Shown here: piece after piece, positions 1 to 5,587 of the stretch | Layout: each line of letters opens with the position of its first letter | How positions within the stretch are numbered: the stretch's first letter is position 1 | Assembly (NCBI GenBank): GCA_021797365.1 | Contig: JAJZZU010000126.1 | Location: forward strand, 1-7,244 | Direction of reading: 5' to 3' | Source of the DNA: Pseudomonadota bacterium | Lineage (GTDB): Bacteria; Pseudomonadota; Gammaproteobacteria; Acidiferrobacterales; Acidiferrobacteraceae | Length of the DNA: 7,244 nucleotides | Made by a program: the position numbers and the translations under genes | The notes under the pieces: generated by a model | Told to the model about the DNA's origin: nothing | The model's input: only the letters and a program-made list of their open reading frames with translations | Database searches by the model: none

Positions 1-1
1 A

Positions 2-178
2 CCGCCATGGAGCATGCTTTCGTTTGCGCGCGTCTCGCGGTATCGTCAGGGCGTCGATTGCGCCTTACTGCAGGAATGTTCGCGGAGTACGGGCAAGCCG
101 CGATCGAACGATCTCGCACCAGACCGGGGTTGCGGGACGGCCTCTATCCGATGCGCTTGCGCAGGAGCTGGACAGTGA
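2..178 (+). CDS. Possible C-terminal end of an upstream gene (partial)
   Basis: A reading frame is open from the left edge of the window to a TGA at 176-178, giving 58 residues starting PPWSMLSFARVSRYRQG. It is included because its TGA overlaps the proposed GTG start of the cyclase gene as GTGA, the usual arrangement of translationally coupled genes. The first half reads like ordinary protein with GC-rich third positions. The last 15 residues are odd, being rich in Cys, Gly and Ala. I do not recognise a family. The alternative is that this is only an open frame and the cyclase itself reaches further upstream, since its own frame is also open to the window edge. Confidence 0.3.
   Translation, partial: PPWSMLSFARVSRYRQGVDCALLQECSRSTGKPRSNDLAPDRGCGTASIRCACAGAGQ
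163..167 (+). promoter_or_regulatory. Ribosome binding site deciding the cyclase start
   Basis: AGGAG lies 7 bases before the GTG at 175. No comparable site precedes the in-frame ATG codons at 7, 76 or 151. This, with the GTGA overlap, favours GTG 175 as the start. Confidence 0.5.
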
Positions 179-1464
179 CCACTGTTGCCAACGACATTGC
201 CGATGCGCTTGCGATGCCAGATCTGACTTATCGCAGGCTCCTCGAAATGATTCCCATGCCGATCGCGATCTTCTCGGGCGCGGGGGCGGTCTTCGTGAAT
301 ACGGCGGCATGCGTTTTGATGGAGGCCGAGTCGGCGCAGGAGCTTCTGGGTCTGCCGCCGACCGCGTTCGTGCATCCTTTGGATAGCGCCATTGTCGAGA
401 ATCGCATGCGCAAGCTCGAAGAAGGCGCGCTGCTGAACGCTCCGGTGGCGCTCAGGCTCCTTACGCGCCGCGGTCGATTGCGCCGCATCATGACCTCCAG
501 CGCGCGTATTACAGTCGGCGGCCAATTACTGATCGCCGTCATATCCACGGACGATACCATGCGTTACGAGGCCGAAGATCGCCTAAAGGAGAACGAGGAG
601 AACTTTCAGAGGTTGTTCGAAAGCACGCAAGATGTGTACTACCGAACGGATGCCGACGGCGTGGTTCTCAAGGTCGCGCCTGCGGTGCGCCGCGTACTGG
701 GCTACGAGCCCGAGGAGATCGTGGGCCGGCGCGCGGAGGACTACTATCCCAGCCCGAGCGAGCGTGAACCACTGAAAAAGGCCCTGCGGGAACATGGAAA
801 GGTGCAGGACTTTGAGGGTCGCATGGTACGCCGTGACGGAGTCATCATCGATATATCGATCAGCAGTTATGCCCTTTATGGGCCCACCGGACAGTTCTTG
901 GGGGTCGAGGGCATCTATCGCGACATAAGCGATCGCAAGAATCTCGAAAGGGAGCTGCGTCGGCTCGCCACAAGCGACAGCCTGACCGGGATAGCCAACC
1001 GCCGGGCCTTTCTCGAACAGGCCAGCGATTGCCTGCGGCGCGCGGCGCGTTACGAGAAGGATGTCGTGCTTTTCATCGCGGACCTGGACCACTTCAAGAT
1101 GGTGAACGACCGTTACGGGCATGTCGCGGGTGACGGGGTATTGCAGGCGTTCGCCGCGGCGGTGGCGCCTGAGTTACGTGACACGGATTTTTTCGGGCGT
1201 CTCGGCGGCGAGGAGTTTGGCATCCTGCTGCATGAGGTCCGCCGCAAGGAGGCGCAACATGTCGCCGAGCGTATCGGGGAATCCGCCCGCAGCCTGCGAT
1301 TCGCCGCCGCCGACGGCCAGCAATACGGTATCACGGTCAGCATAGGAGCGACCCGGAACCATCGCGATGACCGGGGTATCGAACGGCTCCTGGCGCGCGC
1401 CGATATGGCGCTCTACGCCGCCAAGGAGGCAGGCCGCGACTGCATACGCTGGTCGGAGCCCTAG
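175..1464 (+). CDS. Diguanylate cyclase with two PAS sensor domains
   Basis: Makes the second messenger c-di-GMP from two GTP, acting in the cytoplasm. From GTG 175 it has 429 residues. The first PAS-like domain spans roughly 20-126 and the second roughly 140-256, the latter ending in the typical GVEGIYRDISDR that leads into a linker helix. A GGDEF domain fills 260-427. It has DSLTGIANRR at 268-277, metal-binding D303 and D305 (DLDHFK), and the active-site loop GGEEF at 344-348. RDTD at 335-338, five residues before GGEEF, is an intact RxxD inhibitory site, so product feedback is expected. No EAL domain, signal peptide or membrane segment is visible, so the PAS domains presumably sense an internal cue; ligand or cofactor cannot be told. 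The start is uncertain: the frame stays open to the window edge and an ATG occurs at 7, but residues before 175 are Arg-rich and match no domain. Confidence 0.93.
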   Translation: MTTVANDIADALAMPDLTYRRLLEMIPMPIAIFSGAGAVFVNTAACVLMEAESAQELLGLPPTAFVHPLDSAIVENRMRKLEEGALLNAPVALRLLTRRGRLRRIMTSSARITVGGQLLIAVISTDDTMRYEAEDRLKENEENFQRLFESTQDVYYRTDADGVVLKVAPAVRRVLGYEPEEIVGRRAEDYYPSPSEREPLKKALREHGKVQDFEGRMVRRDGVIIDISISSYALYGPTGQFLGVEGIYRDISDRKNLERELRRLATSDSLTGIANRRAFLEQASDCLRRAARYEKDVVLFIADLDHFKMVNDRYGHVAGDGVLQAFAAAVAPELRDTDFFGRLGGEEFGILLHEVRRKEAQHVAERIGESARSLRFAAADGQQYGITVSIGATRNHRDDRGIERLLARADMALYAAKEAGRDCIRWSEP

Positions 1465-1498
1465 GCGAGGCCAAAGTCGATCCTTGATCGGCCTAGGG
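1459..1498 (+). other. Nested hairpin across the cyclase stop codon
   Basis: CCCTAGGC (1459-1466) pairs perfectly with GCCTAGGG (1491-1498). Inside it CGATC (1478-1482) pairs with GATCG (1486-1490) across a CTT loop, leaving an 11-base bulge on the 5' side. The cyclase TAG lies in the outer 5' arm. There is no T-tract, so it is not a classic intrinsic terminator. It may still mark the 3' end of the transcript. Confidence 0.3.
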
Positions 1499-2023
1499 TC
1501 AACGGCCCGGTCGGCGGCCTTGGCGTGGCCGGGCCATGCCCTCGGTCTCGCGGACTGGAGATCTCTGGCGCTAGCAGGCGGGTGAAACACCGATACCCGC
1601 ATCGAAGTGCGGCCGCAGGGAGTCGCCGACAGAAGGCCGGGCGCTCGTCTTCCGTGGCGCATGAATGGGCGGGGTGCGCGAAGACGGGGCATCCCCTTGG
1701 CCCTGTCCTGATCTTTACCCGGAATCGTCCCGGCAAGACACGGGCTTTTGTGTCGCCTAAAGCATGACGAGCCGCATGGCGGCGATATCAGCGAGGCGTG
1801 GCAGGCCCCGTCACAGGGTCTGTGTGCCGGGATCGCTTTTACGACCGAGGATTCCCTAAGCCCGCGATGCGATGGGTGGCCCACGCAGCCCCGGAGGCTC
1901 CTTGGGGACCGCGGGTTCTGACAGTAAACACCATCAAGGCTTTGCATTCGGCACCCTCGAAATAGGTGGCGCTTGTGGACCCTGCGCCGCAATTTGTTCA
2001 GGTAATAAGGCGGAAGTATATAC
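1499..2023. other. Gene-less stretch between the cyclase and the IS1595 remnant
   Basis: About 525 bases with no coding region I can support on either strand. Open frames exist, as expected in GC-rich DNA, but they lack ribosome binding sites and recognisable motifs. The only structure worth noting is the fold at 1859-1917, listed separately. Composition falls from GC-rich to mixed after about 1920, hinting that the boundary of the mobile DNA lies between there and 2024. Confidence 0.5.
1859..1917 (+). other. Possible three-way-junction RNA fold
   Basis: An outer stem joins 1859-1866 to 1910-1917 (CCCGCG/CGCGGG plus one G-T and one A-T pair). It encloses a hairpin at 1869-1886 (GCG-A-TGGG, loop TGG, CCCA-CGC, with one bulged A) and a second at 1889-1907 (CCCC with GGGG, extended by two G-T pairs). 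All three linkers are two bases long. The geometry is neat but could be chance in GC-rich DNA. I do not recognise it as a known RNA family, and no promoter or terminator frames it clearly. Confidence 0.2.
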
Positions 2024-2052
2024 TTGACAAAACCTGTCTGAGGCCATAGGCT
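2024..2052 (+). promoter_or_regulatory. Sigma-70-type promoter of the IS1595 transposase
   Basis: A perfect -35 box TTGACA at 2024-2029 is followed 17 bases later by a -10-like TAGGCT at 2047-2052, which keeps the key T1, A2 and T6. The short palindrome CATAG-G-CTATG (2045-2055) overlaps the -10 box. The promoter looks intact although the gene it serves is dead, so it could still drive transcription rightward into the remnant. Confidence 0.6.
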
Positions 2053-2065
2053 ATGCCCCATAGAT

Positions 2066-2071
2066 GAGGAG
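2066..2071 (+). promoter_or_regulatory. Ribosome binding site of the transposase remnant
   Basis: GAGGAG ends 6 bases before the ATG at 2078, an ideal spacing, and fixes the original start of the transposase. Confidence 0.7.
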
Positions 2072-2077
2072 TTTGTT

Positions 2078-3015
2078 ATGGTCGCAGCAGTCCTGAATCA
2101 GCCCCAATTCCAAGACCCTGACAGGGCGCGCGATTATTTGGAAGCTCTGCGCTGGCCGCACGGACCCATTTGTCCGCATTGTGGAAACGCTACACATGAC
2201 CGCATCTATAAGGTGACACCAAATACCGATAAAAAGGTACGCAAAGGTCTGTATAAGTGCCAAGAGTGCAAACAGCAGTTTACAGTTACGGTTGGAACCC
2301 TGTTTGCAGACAGCAAGGTTCCTCTGAACAAGTGGTTGCAGGCTGCATATCTTATGGCTTCGAGCAAGACAGGCATTAGCGCCAAGCAGTTGGAGCGTAT
2401 GTTGGGTGTTACCTATAAGACCGCATGGTTCATGGCTCACCGTGTCCGCGCAGCCATGACAGACGACGGGGTAGCCTTACTTGGTCAAGATGGAGGCGCC
2501 GCCGAAGTGGACGAAGCCTATTGGGGAGGAAATATCGGCAAGCAGCGCCGGGGCGTTCGTGGGTGGGCTCACAAAATGAAGAGCCGTCTCGCTGGTCGAG
2601 CGCGAAGGCAAGAAGCGCTCGTTTTACGTTGCCAACGTAAACCATAAGACGGTCGGTCCGACTTTGCGCGAGCAGATCAAGTAAAGGACGTCCATCGTGA
2701 CCGATGACACAAATGTCTACGATAAATTGGCAAAGACCTTGCTAGTCATGAGAAGGTCAACCATAGCGCGGGTGAGTATGCGCGCGGTGATATGACGACA
2801 AATACAGACAAACCGAGCTCGCCATCCTGAAACGCGGCCTTTATGGGACCGTTCACAGCGTAGGCGAGCGGCATTAAGAACGATACGCGACGGAGTTTGA
2901 TTTCCGCTAGAATTATCGCCAAAAGCTAGGATACACGGATGTGAAGAGGGCTGACGTGTTGCTGGCGGGTATCGCTGGCAAACGGCTAACATACAGGAAT
3001 TCTGATTGCTGCTAA
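2078..3015 (+). pseudogene. IS1595-family (ISXO2-like) transposase, multiply broken
   Basis: The first 189 codons read through. They encode a zinc ribbon with CPHC at 32-35 and CQEC at 61-64, a helix-turn-helix around 95-125, and the first catalytic Asp in VDEAYWGG (D145). A frameshift near 2578-2586 then moves the protein to another frame (VSLVEREGKKRSFYVANVN), which stops at TAA 2682-2684. Beyond it IVTDDTNVY carries the second catalytic region. A one-base loss near 2732-2734 shifts frame again to SHEKVNHSAGEYARGD. The expected VEGFF block with the last catalytic Glu is replaced by unrelated codons and another frameshift near 2806-2820. The tail AILKRGLYG...ERYATEFDFR...LLAGIAGKRLTYRN is clear but crossed by stops at 2875-2877 and 2908-2910, ending at TAA 3013-3015. 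It was an original gene of about 310 residues and is certainly non-functional. Confidence 0.92.
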
Positions 3016-3029
3016 GCCTATCCGCAGAA

Positions 3030-3035
3030 AGGCGG
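3030..3035 (+). promoter_or_regulatory. Ribosome binding site of the 253-residue gene
   Basis: AGGCGG, one mismatch from AGGAGG, lies 5 bases before the ATG at 3041 and supports that start. I see no convincing promoter of its own just upstream, so transcription may come through the IS1595 remnant. Confidence 0.5.
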
Positions 3036-3040
3036 CCATC

Positions 3041-3802
3041 ATGGAAAAGAAGGAAATAAAACTTAAGATTGAGGCATTTACCCCGGAAACTATTCCGATG
3101 CTTCGTCTTGGGGAATACATGGCTGAGTTCGCAAAGCTCTTAGCTAACCACAAGAGTGTTCATTTTCAACGCCTGGAGACTGGCAGCACAGTTGTTGCAG
3201 CGACAGTCGAATATGAAGATGCGCCGAAAGTAAGAAAACGCCTTTGGGAGGTACAAAGGTCGGAAGCGCCGAAGGACGCAATCGATAGCTTCTCGCGCCT
3301 CAATGCTATGCTGCGTGAAGATAATGCAGTTGGGCGAGTTCTTTTGGCAGCGAACGATAACCATCTGGAAGAGGCGCTATACCTGGCTGGACGGGAAATT
3401 CCGATGCCGAGACAGATTGGCCCGCTTACTGAGCCCGTCACGATAAAAGCGCAGTTGTATCGGATTGGGGGCCGTGACCAATCGGCTCATGCCCAGATGG
3501 TGGATGGTGCCGGAAGGAATTGGAACGGGATTCTAACACAAGAGCAAGCAGCAAATATGGCCTCGGCCGGTGGTAAGGGGCTCTATAGGTGGTTTCTCGT
3601 ACATGGTCAGGCGAAATGGATTCGTACAGACAGCGGGGAATGGGAGGTCAAAGAGTTTCGGATTACTGATTTCAGTCCACTTCCCGAAGATTCCCTGTCG
3701 GAAGAGGTCAAGAAGCTAAGGGATATTGAAGGAAACCAATGGGCAGAGATCAATGACCCAATAGCGTTCATTCGGGAGTCGAGAAACGGGGATATTCAGT
3801 AA
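3041..3802 (+). CDS. Conserved protein of unknown function, first gene of a PIN-nuclease module
   Basis: A soluble 253-residue protein with no signal peptide, membrane segment or catalytic motif that I recognise. The N-terminal part (about 5-70) alternates strand and helix: TPETIPMLRLGEYMAEFAKLL, then VHFQRLETGSTVVAATVEYE. A helical stretch with LNAMLREDNAVG at 88-98 follows. A beta-rich second half (about 130-210) contains the Trp-rich YRWFLVHGQAKWIR and WEVKEFRITDFSPL, and an acidic helical tail ends in a WAEINDPIAFIRE segment. From memory, similar proteins are found as unnamed partners directly upstream of PIN-domain genes; this needs a database search. The stop TAA shares its last base with the ATG of the PIN gene (TAATG), so the two are translationally coupled. 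This argues that the protein is the partner of the nuclease: an antitoxin, an adaptor or an RNA-binding subunit. Base composition is lower in GC than the flanking core genes, indicating acquisition. Confidence 0.85.
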   Translation: MEKKEIKLKIEAFTPETIPMLRLGEYMAEFAKLLANHKSVHFQRLETGSTVVAATVEYEDAPKVRKRLWEVQRSEAPKDAIDSFSRLNAMLREDNAVGRVLLAANDNHLEEALYLAGREIPMPRQIGPLTEPVTIKAQLYRIGGRDQSAHAQMVDGAGRNWNGILTQEQAANMASAGGKGLYRWFLVHGQAKWIRTDSGEWEVKEFRITDFSPLPEDSLSEEVKKLRDIEGNQWAEINDPIAFIRESRNGDIQ

Positions 3803-4325
3803 TGGTGGTCTTTGATACCTCCGTAATCGTCGGAATAGTCGACAAGAATCCGAAGGCGCCCATTGATCCTGTAACAGCGCTCCCGTTGGCCAATTTCAAG
3901 GAGAGAGAGTCGAGTTCTTGATTGAAGCCCTTAGCGTCGCTAATGAAACAATCATTGTTCCGACACCTGTCCTGAGCGAATTTCTGGTCAAGGCAGGTCC
4001 AAATAGGCACGACTATGTGACACAGTTTCATATGGCCCGACATTTCCAGGTCGCGCCGTTTGACGAGAGATCCGCAATCGAATTGGCATTTCTCAATGAT
4101 CCGGATCTCAATGGCGGCAAGCGGCTTGATCCTAAGACGACGTGGGCGAAGATCAAAATGGACAGACAGATAATAGCCATAGCCAAAACCAACGGTGCCA
4201 CACGCATATATACCGGCGATACTGACTTAGCGATTTGTGCCAGAAATAACGGCATTCAAGCGATTATGGCATGGGAATTACCAGAACCACCACAGCCGGA
4301 AGAAAGTCGGCAAACTTCGTTCTGA
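3802..4325 (+). pseudogene. PIN-domain ribonuclease (toxin-like), frameshifted at a GA repeat
   Basis: ATG 3802 overlaps the upstream stop and opens MVVFDTSVIVGIVDK, the classic PIN start with the first metal-binding Asp (D5). This frame runs to ...NFKERESSS and stops at TGA 3919-3921. The rest continues in another frame from about 3907 to the TGA at 4323-4325. Removing one GA from the GAGAGAGAG at 3901-3909 restores KERVEFLIEALS and a 173-residue protein. In it the acidic residues of a PIN active site are all present: D5, E59 in PTPVLSEFLV, D120 in KIKMDRQIIAIAK and D139 in IYTGDTDLAI. PIN proteins of this size are metal-dependent endoribonucleases, often VapC-like toxins cutting tRNA, rRNA or mRNA. 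As read, only a 39-residue peptide, or an N-terminally truncated 135-residue product from TTG 3918 that lacks D5, could be made. Only one lesion is present and the catalytic residues are kept, so the damage is recent, reversible, or a sequencing error. Confidence 0.85.
3901..3909 (+). repeat. GA dinucleotide repeat at the PIN frameshift
   Basis: GAGAGAGAG sits exactly where the PIN reading frame breaks. One unit fewer would give an open gene, so slippage at this tract is the simplest cause of the frameshift. Four and a half units is short for a classic contingency repeat. Confidence 0.7.
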
Positions 4326-4334
4326 GCGTTCACA

Positions 4335-4469
4335 ATGAAGAAGCCTGAGACCAAACAGATGCCCCGATCTCCGGGTGGCAAGAAATCACCTGATGACGTG
4401 CTAAGAAAAATGTTGGCGACGCCACCTAAGCCTCACTTGAAGCCAGAGAAAAAGAAACCCCAAACATAA
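4335..4469 (+). CDS. Small Lys/Pro-rich protein, third gene of the module
   Basis: A 44-residue basic protein starting MKKPETKQMPRSPGGKK and ending KPEKKKPQT. Its centre is a short amphipathic stretch, SPDDVLRKMLATPPKPHL, flanked by disordered Lys/Pro-rich segments. It begins 9 bases after the PIN stop, with a weak GAG about 8 bases before the ATG, and has the same lower-GC composition as the two genes before it. The D-x-x-L-x-x-M/L-L-x-T-P-P-x-P pattern recalls small proteins often annotated as hypothetical or antitoxin-like next to toxin genes; this is recollection, not proof. It could be a nucleic-acid-binding or antitoxin peptide acting with the PIN nuclease. It is short enough to be a chance frame, but its position, composition and coherent motif argue that it is real. 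Confidence 0.55.
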   Translation: MKKPETKQMPRSPGGKKSPDDVLRKMLATPPKPHLKPEKKKPQT

Positions 4470-4994
4470 CTACTTGATTGGCGCAGGTGCCGGGTTTGTT
4501 TTGTATATACATCCGTAATAAATACGCCATGCCACCAGGAGGTCGATGGCAAGACACGCCTTCAGGCAATCGGTCTGCCAGTTGGTGCCATGCAACGTGA
4601 TACCCGCTTTTCAGAGCGCGGAGTGGGACTTTGATGCCCCAGCGCCGGCCGGGCGTACCAGATAAGCTTCGCGCGCCTCTGTGAGGTTTGTCACGGCGAG
4701 TGTCGTAGGTAGCACCCATTCCAGTGGGGGCTTATTCCCGCCGGCGCATCTTGCGCTATCCGCACGATTGTCTCGGCGCCTATGGGGGTTTCGGTCGCCC
4801 GATCATGGGGCTGCAACAAGGTCTGGTGGTCTTGCGTGATCCAGGAATCGGTAAGCGGCCTTGGTTGTGACGCGACTGCCGCAGGTGTAGGTCAGAGAGG
4901 CCGTGGCCCGGGCATAAAAGCCATGCGCCAGCGACAGGGGACGGGTTTGCAGTCGCGCATCGGGGTGCGCCTCGCCAAACTCCGGCCCGGCCCA
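4470..4994 (-). pseudogene. IS4-family (Tn5-like) transposase remnant, catalytic core deleted
   Basis: Read on the minus strand, 4994 down to about 4803 encodes the N-terminal DNA-binding part: WAGPEFGEAHPDARL, then CGSRVTTKAAYRFLDH, where TKAAYRF.D is a hallmark of IS4/Tn5-type transposases. A frame change follows, with HDRATETPIGAETIV and then IAQD near 4746-4755, matching the region of the first catalytic Asp. The large central part is missing. At 4727 the sequence resumes with PLEWVLPTTLAVTNLTEARE, typical of the C-terminal third. It then shifts frame to RRWGIKVPLRALKSG, where a Glu is expected and Lys is found, and shifts again to CLAIDLLVAWRIYY, ending at a TAG (4470-4472). At least three lesions plus a deletion of probably more than 200 codons make it dead. 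Its last stop directly abuts the stop of the small plus-strand gene ending at 4469, so the original right end of the element is gone or overlaps it. Confidence 0.8.
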
Positions 4995-5100
4995 TCCACC
5001 AGGGGTCGGGGACGGCGTGGGTCGGTTTAAGCGGGCCACGCCCCGTGCGCTTGTAAGATCGTTGGCCAATGCGACGGCCATGGATAGACCCGAATACCCG

Positions 5101-5125
5101 GTGTCCCGCAAACACTGCGGGACAC
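5101..5125 (-). terminator. Strong hairpin downstream of apaG, candidate transcript end
   Basis: GTGTCCCGCA (5101-5110) pairs perfectly with TGCGGGACAC (5116-5125) around a 5-base AACAC loop. It lies about 72 bases beyond the apaG stop in the direction of transcription. No T-run follows on either strand, so it is not a standard intrinsic terminator. It may block exonucleases and define the mRNA 3' end. The rest of 4995-5196 holds no gene I can support. Confidence 0.4.
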
Positions 5126-5196
5126 GATCAGGGCCCCGTTTCCAGGGGCGCCGCATCGCGATCCCCGCGGGCCTCGAGCCACCGCACGCCCCGGGA

Positions 5197-5577
5197 CTAA
5201 TGCAAGGTGCGCGGGATGCTCAAGGAGAACGCCGGGATGTCGGCATCGAAGTGCGTCCCGTCGTCGGCTACCATCTGGTAGCTCCCGCGCATGCTCCCTA
5301 CGGGCGTCTCTATCATCGCGCCGCTCGTGTATTCGAAGCTCATGCCAGGCTCCAGGTAGGGCTGTTCGCCGACCACCCCGTCGCCACGCACCTCCTGGAC
5401 CTTGTTGTTGGCATCGGTGATGATCCAGTGACGTGTCAGGAGCCGTGCTGGCACCGATCCGGTATTGGTGATCGTGATCGTGTAGGCAAAGACGTAGCGG
5501 TTGGCCTCGGGGGCCGACTGGTTGTCCAGATAGGCGGTCTTTACGCCCACCTCGATGCGATGCTCGCTTTTGCTCAT
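5197..5577 (-). CDS. apaG: ApaG, small beta-sandwich protein
   Basis: A 126-residue protein matching ApaG over its whole length (about 125 in E. coli). Family landmarks are NRYVFAYTITITNTG near 27-40, RHWIITD at 49-55, GDGVVGEQPYLEPG at 65-78, YTSG at 83-86 and ETPVGSMRGSYQM at 90-102. ApaG is a fibronectin-type-III-like cytoplasmic protein named in connection with cobalt/magnesium resistance; its molecular role is not settled. It is the last gene of the minus-strand operon, starting a few bases after the apaH stop. Two ATGs stand side by side at 5580 and 5577. The GAGGG site is 4 bases from the first and 7 from the second, so the second is preferred. No damage seen. Confidence 0.95.
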   Translation of the reverse strand: MSKSEHRIEVGVKTAYLDNQSAPEANRYVFAYTITITNTGSVPARLLTRHWIITDANNKVQEVRGDGVVGEQPYLEPGMSFEYTSGAMIETPVGSMRGSYQMVADDGTHFDADIPAFSLSIPRTLH

Positions 5578-5587
5578 CATGATGCCC

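Larger units (their letters stand above)
2024..3021 (+). mobile_element. IS1595-family insertion sequence remnant, ends uncertain
   Basis: This covers the transposase pseudogene and its promoter. Clear terminal inverted repeats were not found. The only candidate is ATAGGCT at 2046-2052 facing AGCCTAT at 3015-3021, which is too short to trust, and the left copy lies inside the promoter rather than outside it. The true left end is probably somewhere in the 1920-2024 region. The right end must fall before or very near 3041, where the next gene starts. Confidence 0.35.

Noticed and set aside
1735..1756. GACAC...GTGTC hairpin with a T-rich loop as a terminator
   Set aside because: The stem is only about five pairs, and the T residues are in the loop rather than after the stem.
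1525..1767. Plus-strand frame of 80 codons after the cyclase
   Set aside because: It needs a GTG start with no ribosome binding site, and its composition is typical of a random frame.
1174..2061. Long minus-strand open frame of about 295 codons
   Set aside because: It runs antisense through the GGDEF domain, has no recognisable motif or ribosome binding site, and is rich in Arg, Pro and Ser as expected for a shadow frame in GC-rich DNA.
3918..4325. Treating the 135-codon frame from TTG 3918 as a complete gene
   Set aside because: It lacks the first strand and catalytic Asp of the PIN fold, which are encoded just upstream in another frame and coupled to the preceding gene.
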